Shown piece after piece: positions 1-5,074 of a DNA stretch of 5,538 nucleotides (within the stretch, counting starts at the first letter, position 1; each line of letters starts with the position of its first letter). The stretch comes from CAYGZA01 sp964354135. Its GTDB lineage: Bacteria > Planctomycetota > Planctomycetia > Pirellulales > Thermoguttaceae. Below the pieces are notes generated by a model. That model was not told the origin of the DNA, ran no database searches, and was given only the letters and a program-made list of their open reading frames with translations. The stretch is from assembly GCA_964354135.1 (NCBI GenBank), contig CAYGZA010000383.1, forward strand, positions 1 to 5,538, read 5' to 3'. A program made the translations under genes and the position numbers.

Positions 1-65
1 TGGACCGCGCCTGGGCCAACCTGCCCTACCACTACCAGTGGCTGAAGGACTGGGAGTACGTGTGA
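1..65 (+). CDS. C-terminal end of an unidentified protein (partial)
   Basis: An open frame enters from the left edge (first whole codon at 3) and ends at TGA 63-65, giving 20 residues. The tail is aromatic-rich, with three Trp and three Tyr, and ends in the short stretch LKDWEYV. It lies on the same strand as the tetraheme cytochrome 154 bases downstream. A repeat region starts just after the stop and could terminate its transcript. The fragment is too short to assign a family. A redox partner of the cytochrome is a guess from context only. The reading frame is supported by G/C-ending codons and by a stop placed exactly where the repeat region begins. Confidence 0.55.
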   Translation, partial: DRAWANLPYHYQWLKDWEYV

Positions 66-68
66 GGC

Positions 69-110
69 AGGGGCCAGGGGCCAGGGGTCAGGGGTTAGGG
101 GCTAGGGATT
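69..110 (+). repeat. Six tandem G-rich heptamers (AGGGGYY), G-quadruplex-prone
   Basis: Six 7-base units follow each other without a gap: AGGGGCC (69), AGGGGCC (76), AGGGGTC (83), AGGGGTT (90), AGGGGCT (97) and AGGGATT (104). The G-runs lie at 70-73, 77-80, 84-87, 91-94, 98-101 and 105-107, each separated by three bases. This fits the pattern expected for an intramolecular G-quadruplex on the + strand. The array starts four bases after the upstream stop codon. Short tandem heptamer repeats of this kind are known from intergenic regions of some bacteria, such as the STRR families of filamentous cyanobacteria. Whether this one belongs to a genome-wide family cannot be seen here. Confidence 0.85.
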
Positions 111-183
111 GGCGGTCAGCTATCAGCATTTGGCTGTCGGCAAGGAAGCTGATCGCTGACGGCTGAAAGCCGATGGCCCTTTT
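111..183 (+). terminator. Long imperfect hairpin made of heptamers, with T-run (possible terminator)
   Basis: The left arm has four units ending in TCAGC or a variant (114-120, 121-127, 128-134, 135-141). The right arm has four units starting with GCTGA or a variant (148-154, 155-161, 162-168, 169-175). A 6-base loop, AAGGAA (142-147), lies between them. Pairing 111-141 with 148-178 gives 20 Watson-Crick and 5 G-U pairs out of 31 positions. The stem closes with GGC/GCC (111-113 with 176-178) and is followed by C and four T (180-183). This could be a Rho-independent terminator for the upstream gene. The T-run is short and the stem has six mismatches, so it may equally be a dispersed extragenic repeat with no termination role. 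Confidence 0.4.
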
Positions 184-219
184 CTCGTCGAGACGTTGGC
201 CTTCGAGAAAGAAACCGCG

Positions 220-900
220 ATGAGGTACGCAGCTTGGGCGATGTCGTCCGCACTGTTGGTGGTCGCCGGCCTGGTGGTCTGGATGGGCATCGGCCGGCAC
301 ACGGGTCCTTCCTTTGCGGATATCGCCGGCGCCGCGGAGCCGGCTTCAGGAAAACCCACCCCCGCGCCGAAGACCTCGGCCCTGCCGCCGCTGAAAGTGG
401 ACCGCGGCGCCCCGCTCTTGCTCGAGGAGCCGCCCAAGAAGAAGCCGCGCGCCAAGGACCAGGGCCCCGTGGCCGACAACCATGCCTGTCACGTGTGCCA
501 TACGAACTACGAAGAGGAGCTGATGGCGGTGCAACATGCGGAAGCCGACGTAGGGTGCGTCGAGTGTCACGGGCAATCGGCCGCGCACCGGAACGACGAG
601 AACAACATCACCCCGCCCGACAAGATGTACCCGGCCGAGGCGATCGACGCATCCTGCGTGAAGTGCCACGAGACGCACGACGCCCCGGCCCGAAAAGTCA
701 TTGCCCAGTGGCAGGAGCGGTGCGCCGGCAAGAAGGACCTCGGCCAGATGGTCTGCACCGACTGCCACGGGGAACATCGCCTGAAGATCCGCACCGTGCG
801 GTGGGACAAGAAGACGGGGAAGCTCACGACGAGCCCCGGGCAGGGCGCCACGGCAGCCCCCGGGGCCACCCAGCCGAAGGCAGTCAAGCAGCCCGGCTAA
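220..900 (+). CDS. Exported or membrane-anchored tetraheme c-type cytochrome
   Basis: This is a 226-residue protein. Four CXXCH heme-attachment motifs are visible: CHVCH (90-94), CVECH (113-117), CVKCH (146-150) and CTDCH (179-183). A histidine follows each one (H106, H123, H153, H186) and could be the distal ligand, so bis-His hemes are likely. A hydrophobic segment at about residues 8-25 is a signal peptide or N-terminal anchor. A Pro/Lys-rich linker (about 27-87) may act as a flexible tether. The likely role is periplasmic electron transfer, resembling cytochrome c3/c554- or NapC/NrfH-like multiheme proteins; the exact partner is unknown. The ATG at 220 was chosen because a weak purine-rich GAGAAAG (205-211) lies before it and the protein then begins directly with the signal sequence. 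An in-frame TTG at 196 is less likely. Cys168 lies outside any heme motif. The stop overlaps that of the convergent TPR gene. Confidence 0.92.
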   Translation: MRYAAWAMSSALLVVAGLVVWMGIGRHTGPSFADIAGAAEPASGKPTPAPKTSALPPLKVDRGAPLLLEEPPKKKPRAKDQGPVADNHACHVCHTNYEEELMAVQHAEADVGCVECHGQSAAHRNDENNITPPDKMYPAEAIDASCVKCHETHDAPARKVIAQWQERCAGKKDLGQMVCTDCHGEHRLKIRTVRWDKKTGKLTTSPGQGATAAPGATQPKAVKQPG

Positions 901-2225
901 TCGGTCGGGGGCAGCCGTCTCGGCTTCGACTCAGAAGGGGGCTCGGAGGGGAGCGGCGCGTCCGGGGTCCCTTCGGGAAGCGGCGGATCGGGCGCGGCCG
1001 ATTCCGGCTCGATGTCGTCGGGCAGCGGGGGCCGATCCGACGGCCGTACCTCCGCCGGCTTGGCCCGATTCTCGTCATGGGGACTCGGCAGCCGTTTCAC
1101 CAGCGGCGGGAGCGGCCGCACCTGGGGCGGCTCCCTTTCGCCGGTCGCGCTCCGCGGGCCGGCGCGAGGTCCGGAGGCGACGGGTGGGCCGTCGTCCCGC
1201 GGCATCACAGACGGGTGCGGCGGAGACGAGGCGGCAGGGCCGGGACCGGGCTGCGATTCGGGGATCACGCGCCGGGCCACCTCCGCTTGCGGCGGGGGCC
1301 CGCCCTGCAAGTGCCGCAGCCAGACGCGGGCTTCGCTCATCGACGGGTTGATCTGGAGGGCCTTGGCAAAGGAATAAGCCGCCTCCCTTGTTTGGCCCTT
1401 CTTCTGGAGGAGATACCCGAGCTTGTAGTGGGCCTCCGCTTCGCCGTAGACCGCCGACAGATGCAAGAGGGCCTTCTCCGGCCGGTTCATGTCCACCAGC
1501 AGGGCGCCTACGTTGTTGCGATACAGCGGCTTCTTCGGCTGGAGCTGGACCGCCCGCTCGAAGGCCGCCAGCGATTCCTCGGTCTTGCCCTGCCGGGCGT
1601 AGAACAGGCCGAGATCGTTGAATACCGAGGCCTCCTTCGGGTGCAGCTTGACGGCCGTCTGATACGCCTCCAGTGCCTCGCGGGCCAGACCTTGGCGGTC
1701 CTTGAATCGGGCGTAGTTCAGCGCCGCGACCACGTGCATCGGCGCCAGTTTAAGGGCCTGCCGATAGGCCTGCTCGGCCTGATCGGGTTTGCCCGTCTGC
1801 TCGTAGAAGCGGGCCATGGCCAGGAACAATTCGGGAGTAGGCTTGGCCTTGGTGGCCAGGGTGGCCCCGTTCTCGACCTCGGCGACGGGAGGAGCCGGTG
1901 CGAGGGCCTCAGAGACCTTGTTGACGCCCTGCTTGACGGCCTCGGCCGAGTTGGCGACGACGCCCGCGGTCAAGCGGATGGCCGAGGGGCCCTCCTCTTC
2001 TGGAAACGCCGCCACGGCCGGAACGACAGGACTGCCCGGCGGCTGCTCGGCCGGCGGCCTAGCAGTTGCCTGGGGCGGTGCCTTTCGGGTCCTTTGCCCT
2101 GACGCAGCCGAGGGGAAAGCCGAGTCGGAATGGTTTTCTCCCCTCTCAGGGGTACCGGCACACCCACCCGACTGAGCGAGCAAGGCAAACGCGATTGCCA
2201 AGACAGTCAAAGGTCCTCTTGTCAC
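897..2225 (-). CDS. TPR lipoprotein with proline-rich tail, TadD-like
   Basis: This is a 442-residue protein starting at GTG 2225. It has a hydrophobic signal ending in SGGC, with Cys22 as the probable lipidated residue, although Ser at -3 makes the lipobox atypical. A low-complexity linker leads to five consecutive TPR motifs at 132-165, 166-199, 200-233, 234-263 and 264-297. All are 34 residues long except the fourth, which has 30. The tail (308-442) is about 30% proline and probably disordered. The position downstream of tadABC suggests a TadD-type accessory protein, a TPR lipoprotein that helps Tad secretin or pilus assembly. This is inferred from context, since TPRs alone are not diagnostic. 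The GTG is preceded by a strong GGAGGA at 5-base spacing. The in-frame ATG at 2255 would add 10 residues, but its AGGGA lies only 3 bases away. The stop TAG (897-899) overlaps the cytochrome's TAA. Confidence 0.85.
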   Translation of the reverse strand: MTRGPLTVLAIAFALLAQSGGCAGTPERGENHSDSAFPSAASGQRTRKAPPQATARPPAEQPPGSPVVPAVAAFPEEEGPSAIRLTAGVVANSAEAVKQGVNKVSEALAPAPPVAEVENGATLATKAKPTPELFLAMARFYEQTGKPDQAEQAYRQALKLAPMHVVAALNYARFKDRQGLAREALEAYQTAVKLHPKEASVFNDLGLFYARQGKTEESLAAFERAVQLQPKKPLYRNNVGALLVDMNRPEKALLHLSAVYGEAEAHYKLGYLLQKKGQTREAAYSFAKALQINPSMSEARVWLRHLQGGPPPQAEVARRVIPESQPGPGPAASSPPHPSVMPRDDGPPVASGPRAGPRSATGEREPPQVRPLPPLVKRLPSPHDENRAKPAEVRPSDRPPLPDDIEPESAAPDPPLPEGTPDAPLPSEPPSESKPRRLPPTD

Positions 2226-2230
2226 GTCTG

Positions 2231-2236
2231 TCCTCC
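2231..2236 (-). promoter_or_regulatory. Shine-Dalgarno GGAGGA deciding the GTG start of the TPR gene
   Basis: On the - strand GGAGGA is followed by the five bases CAGAC and then GTG at 2225, which is an ideal arrangement. It lies inside the longer reading frame that begins at ATG 2255, so it argues for initiation at the internal GTG, or for two alternative starts. Confidence 0.6.
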
Positions 2237-2264
2237 GTGAACGAGACTCTGCCATGTTTCCCTA

Positions 2265-2285
2265 ATCGACCTGGAAGGAGTCGAT
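2265..2285 (-). repeat. Small perfect inverted repeat ATCGAC-N9-GTCGAT upstream of the TPR gene
   Basis: ATCGAC at 2265-2270 and GTCGAT at 2280-2285 are exact reverse complements separated by nine bases. They lie 9 to 30 bases upstream of the possible ATG at 2255 and 39 to 60 bases upstream of the preferred GTG. This could be an operator or a leader hairpin. A 6-base pair of arms can also arise by chance, so no function is claimed. Confidence 0.25.
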
Positions 2286-2340
2286 CCTGCAACGGAATTG
2301 GAGGACTACGTGGATTTTGCCGCGTTTACCGATTATGAGG

Positions 2341-2382
2341 GCCCCCGGCGAAACCAAGAAATGGGGGCGCAGAAGGAGCGCC
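2341..2382 (-). terminator. Two overlapping GC hairpins after the 194-residue gene (weak terminator or leader)
   Basis: GGCGC (2366-2370) pairs with GCGCC (2378-2382) over a 7-base loop. GCCCCC (2341-2346) pairs with GGGGGC (2363-2368) over a 16-base loop. The two stems share bases 2366-2368, so they exclude each other. They lie 28 to 69 bases past the stop of the 194-residue gene and before the TPR gene. Neither has a T-run after it on the - strand, so termination is unproven. The rest of the gap 2256-2409 shows only the small inverted repeat listed separately and a GC palindrome at 2380-2389. Confidence 0.25.
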
Positions 2383-2409
2383 GCGCGGCTCAACCCCGGC
2401 GGAGCGGAG

Positions 2410-2994
2410 TTATTTCTCGCCGCCACTCGACGACGAGCTTCGCTCGGGCAGGTAGATCTTGGTGGGCACCGAGACCGGGAACGTGCGGCCGACGGAACCC
2501 CCCTTCGCGGGGGGCCATGCGGCGGGATAACCGGCAGGGCTGACGTGGGTTTCCAGCACCTGGGGAGCAGCCCCATCGGGGGCCACCTTGGCCGCGAATT
2601 GCTGGACCGCGTCCAGCCGAGCGGAGGTCAGCTCGGGCGTCGCAGCCCGACGGACGTAGATGGTCCGGTGCTGCGCCGGGGCCTCGGTGACCAGCCAGCG
2701 GACGGTCGATTCTCCGGCTTCGGTCAACTGCCCGCTTTTGTCTTTGAAGTGGTGGTCCGCCAAGAGGTTTTGACGCCGCCAGCCGTTGTGGATCATGGCC
2801 GCAAACGGGGCCTGGATGGCCTGGCGGTCCCAGCACACGTAAGGGTGCGGCCACTGATTGTGCCGGCAAAAGTCATCCACGATGCCCTCCAGGAAAGGCC
2901 GGGAACATCCGTTGGAGCACTCCTCGGCGGCCAGAAACCCAGAGGGTAAAGCGAGAATAAGCCCCAAAGAGAGAGTGGTGAGGCGGAGCATCAT
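2410..2994 (-). CDS. Exported four-cysteine protein of unknown function, in tad cluster
   Basis: This 194-residue protein is not recognised as any characterised family. Residues 1-22 form a clear signal peptide, with cleavage probable near FLA-AEE. The N-terminal part of the mature protein holds four cysteines, C26, C30, C43 and C54. The first two are spaced CSNGC, which suggests two disulfides outside the cytoplasm. Aromatic and His-rich motifs follow (HNQWPHPYVCW, HNGWRRQN, DHHF). Residues about 89-136 (LTEAGE, then a strand and an R-containing helix) faintly resemble an OmpA-like beta-alpha unit, but this is weak. The C-terminus is short and Ser/Gly-rich. The ATG at 2994 has AGGAG nine bases upstream (3004-3008); a second ATG follows directly at 2991. 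It lies 114 bases after tadC and 154 bases before the TPR gene, all on one strand, so a role in pilus assembly or in the envelope is possible but inferred from position alone. Confidence 0.85.
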   Translation of the reverse strand: MMLRLTTLSLGLILALPSGFLAAEECSNGCSRPFLEGIVDDFCRHNQWPHPYVCWDRQAIQAPFAAMIHNGWRRQNLLADHHFKDKSGQLTEAGESTVRWLVTEAPAQHRTIYVRRAATPELTSARLDAVQQFAAKVAPDGAAPQVLETHVSPAGYPAAWPPAKGGSVGRTFPVSVPTKIYLPERSSSSSGGEK

Positions 2995-3003
2995 GCTCGG
3001 GAT

Positions 3004-3008
3004 CTCCT
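3004..3008 (-). promoter_or_regulatory. Shine-Dalgarno AGGAG of the 194-residue protein gene
   Basis: AGGAG on the - strand lies nine bases before ATG 2994 and twelve before ATG 2991, which favours the first ATG. It also indicates that the gene is translated independently of tadC. Confidence 0.6.
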
Positions 3009-3073
3009 GTGCAAGCGTCCGGGCAGAACAACCCTCGATCTCTATCGGCGAAAAGGGGGTCCGGCGCAGAGAA

Positions 3074-3095
3074 GTTCCGGAAGAGCCGCCGGAGC
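3074..3095 (-). terminator. Hairpin 13 bases after tadC (weak terminator candidate)
   Basis: On the + strand, bases 3074-3080 (GTTCCGG) pair with 3089-3095 (CCGGAGC): seven pairs including one G-U, over an 8-base loop. On the - strand the stem lies just after the tadC stop and is followed by TTCTCT rather than a clean T-run. It could end or weaken the tadABC transcript. Partial read-through into the 194-residue gene is equally possible. Confidence 0.3.
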
Positions 3096-3108
3096 TTGCC
3101 TAGACCTC

Positions 3109-4086
3109 CTATTTCCCCCCAGACATCGCAGGGAACAGATTCCGCGACATGGTGACGGCCGCCGGGCCCACCAGGATCACGAAGATCCCCGGGAAGATGA
3201 ACAACACCAGGGGAAAGATGAGTTTTACCGCCGTCTTGGCGGCCTTCTCCTCGGCCAATTGGCGGCGACGGACACGCATCGAGTCGCTTTGCACCCGCAG
3301 GGCGTGACCGACGCTGGAGCCGAATTTGTCGGCTTGGATCAGTACGGAGGCCAAGCCGCGGAGATCGGCCACGTCATTGCGGGCCCCCAGTTCGTGGAGG
3401 ACCTCGGATCGAGGGCGTCCCACCTGGAGCTGGAAATTGGCCAGGGCGAACTCGTCGGCCACTACGCGGTAGGTCTTCTTCATTTCCTCGGCGACCTTGC
3501 GCATCGCCTGGTCCAGCGCGAGGCCGGCCTCCACGCAGACGACCATCAAGTCCAGGGCGTCGGGCAGCCCGAGGAAAATGGCCTGACGGCGTTTCTTGCC
3601 GATGCGCCAGACGACGATGTTGGGCAGGTAGAACAGGAGCCCGGCCACGAAGACACTGCTGACCATGCTCCGTTGGGTGAACCCGCTTAGGGCTACGAAG
3701 ATGCCGCCGCCGAAGAAGAAGCCTACCATCAGGCCGATGAACTTCAGGCCGAGGAAAACGCTGCCTGCCAATTCGCTGCGGAAGCCGGCGGCGGAGAGCT
3801 TGGCCTTGAGTCTGCCCAGCTCCGCTTCGTTCTTGGGCGTCAGGGATTTGCCCAGGGCGGGGGTGGCCCTTTCGAGCACCTTGGTCATGGCGTCGGTTCT
3901 TTTCAGCGGGGAGGTCTCCTCCGCGATTCGGCGCGCGCGGGGGTTCTTCAGCTCGTCGAGCCGTTCCACGGCGCGCGACTTTCCCGCAGCCATCAGTTCC
4001 AGGGTCCACCACGCCAGGGCGGCGAACGTCCCGAAAACGGCCAGGGGAACGAGAGTCTCGATTTTGATGAGTTCGGCCAGGAGCAC
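3109..4086 (-). CDS. tadC: Tad pilus inner-membrane platform protein TadC
   Basis: This is a 325-residue protein of the type II secretion F (GspF/T2SSF) family. Hydrophobic segments lie at about 8-30, 109-133, 141-160 and 288-310. The cytoplasmic helical T2SSF domain spans about 176-285. It opens with LPDALDLMVVCVEAGLALDQ and carries FGSSVGHALR and a basic RVRRRQLAEEKAAK stretch before the last membrane segment, all typical of TadC. With TadB it forms the platform that couples the ATPase TadA to Flp pilin extrusion. The start is GTG 4086, only seven bases after the tadB stop. The nearest ribosome-binding-like sequence, AAGGTG, overlaps the last tadB codons and is followed by 10 bases before the GTG, so translational coupling with tadB is likely. 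The length is normal for the family and no frame damage is seen. Confidence 0.93.
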   Translation of the reverse strand: MLLAELIKIETLVPLAVFGTFAALAWWTLELMAAGKSRAVERLDELKNPRARRIAEETSPLKRTDAMTKVLERATPALGKSLTPKNEAELGRLKAKLSAAGFRSELAGSVFLGLKFIGLMVGFFFGGGIFVALSGFTQRSMVSSVFVAGLLFYLPNIVVWRIGKKRRQAIFLGLPDALDLMVVCVEAGLALDQAMRKVAEEMKKTYRVVADEFALANFQLQVGRPRSEVLHELGARNDVADLRGLASVLIQADKFGSSVGHALRVQSDSMRVRRRQLAEEKAAKTAVKLIFPLVLFIFPGIFVILVGPAAVTMSRNLFPAMSGGK

Positions 4087-4093
4087 GGCTTTT

Positions 4094-5065
4094 TCACACC
4101 TTGATGTTGACGATCTTTCGGATAACCAACGCGCCGAGGATCTGGAGGAACACCGCCACGCCGAGCATTTTCTTGCCCATCGGGTCGGTGAACAGGACCA
4201 TGACGTAGTCGGGGTTGAGCCGGTAGACGGCGAGGAACAGCACCACGGGCAGGGCCATCAGGACGATGCCGGAGAGGCGTCCTTCCCCGGTGAGGGCCTG
4301 GACCTGGCCCCAAATCTGGAAGCGCTCGCGGATCAAGCTGCCGATTTTGTCGAGGATCTCGGCCAGGTCGCCGCCGGTCTGGCGTTGGAGGATGATCGCG
4401 GTCACGAAGAACTTGAGGTCGAGGTTGGGCACGCGCTCGGTCAGCGCGTTGAGCGAGTCTTCCCAGGGGATGCCGAGGTTCTGCTCCTCGAAGACGCGGC
4501 CGAATTCCTTTCCCAAAGGAGGGCCCATTTCCGAGGCGACCATGCTGATGCCGGCGGCGAGGCTCTGCCCGGCGCGGAGCGCCCGGGCGAGCATCTCCAA
4601 GGCGTCGGGCAACTGGACGCCGAAGGTCTTCATCCGCTTGCGCCGTCGCCAGAGGAGCCAGAGGATGGGAAGGGCCGCCATGAACGCCCCGATGAGCGGC
4701 ACGAACATGATGTTGATGCGCATGAAGCTGCCCAGCAACACTCCGCCGATCCCGAGCGCGCCCGAGATCAGGGCCAGGCGCGGGAGGGTCAACTGGGTAT
4801 CGGCCTGCTGGAAGACCGCGTCGAGATTGCTGAAGCGATTGAAGAGGTTTTCCAGCAGCCCCGGGACCGAGTCCAGCGGCTGAGTCAGGATGCTGGCCTG
4901 TTTGAGCAGGCCGTCTCGGGCAGCGGTGGGGGTGTTGAGGCCGGTCAAGAGGTCGAGGCGATCTTCGATCCGCGAGTCGGGCTTCTCGCGGAGCATGACC
5001 GCCACGCCGCCCACCAGCGCGGCGACTCCGAAAAACGCGGCAAAAGCAATCAAGAGCGGACTCAT
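4094..5065 (-). CDS. tadB: Tad pilus inner-membrane platform protein TadB
   Basis: This is a 323-residue T2SSF-family protein. Membrane segments lie at about 4-24, 97-114, 117-138, 264-282 and 299-316. The T2SSF domain runs from about 152 to 278, starting with LPDALEMLARALRAGQSL. It holds the usual QTGGDLAEILDKI motif (229-241) and the RLSGIVLMALPVVLF membrane entry (263-277). These features, and its place between tadA and tadC, identify TadB rather than TadC. It is predicted to contact the ATPase TadA and pair with TadC to move pilin. ATG 5065 lies nine bases after the tadA stop. The only good Shine-Dalgarno, GGAGG (5080-5084), lies inside the tadA end, 14 bases from the ATG. That spacing is long and again suggests coupled translation. 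No anomalies are seen in the coding frame. Confidence 0.94.
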   Translation of the reverse strand: MSPLLIAFAAFFGVAALVGGVAVMLREKPDSRIEDRLDLLTGLNTPTAARDGLLKQASILTQPLDSVPGLLENLFNRFSNLDAVFQQADTQLTLPRLALISGALGIGGVLLGSFMRINIMFVPLIGAFMAALPILWLLWRRRKRMKTFGVQLPDALEMLARALRAGQSLAAGISMVASEMGPPLGKEFGRVFEEQNLGIPWEDSLNALTERVPNLDLKFFVTAIILQRQTGGDLAEILDKIGSLIRERFQIWGQVQALTGEGRLSGIVLMALPVVLFLAVYRLNPDYVMVLFTDPMGKKMLGVAVFLQILGALVIRKIVNIKV

Positions 5066-5074
5066 GGCAGACGA

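Noticed and set aside
69..175. CRISPR array
   Set aside because: The units are 7 bases long, contiguous and without spacers. This is a short tandem repeat and hairpin, not repeat-spacer DNA.
196..222. TTG at 196 as the cytochrome start
   Set aside because: It would add eight residues (AFEKETA plus the start) before a good signal sequence. The ATG at 220 has a purine-rich site before it and gives a normal signal peptide.
234..2102. A 622-codon + strand open frame crossing the cytochrome gene and the antisense of the TPR gene
   Set aside because: Its product is extremely Arg/Gly/Pro-rich with no recognisable domain. It overlaps two well-supported genes in other frames. Long stop-free shadow frames are expected in GC-rich coding DNA.
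2261..2300. Possible sigma-70-like promoter (TTGCAG with a 17-base spacer and TCGATT) before the TPR gene
   Set aside because: The -10 box matches the consensus at only three of six positions, which is no better than chance.
2498..2514. Perfect CCCCCC-TTCGC-GGGGGG hairpin
   Set aside because: It lies inside the 194-residue gene and encodes an unremarkable PPAKGG stretch. Selection on codons in GC-rich DNA explains it well enough.
2317..2949. A 210-codon + strand open frame opposite the 194-residue gene
   Set aside because: It is antisense to a gene with a signal peptide, conserved-looking motifs and a Shine-Dalgarno. The product has no recognisable features.
3259..3690. A + strand open frame opposite tadC
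   Set aside because: It is a shadow of a clear TadC coding sequence. Its His/Asp/Gly-rich composition is that of an antisense frame.
4266..4883. A + strand open frame opposite tadB
   Set aside because: It is antisense to a clear TadB gene, with Arg/Ser-rich composition and no domain.
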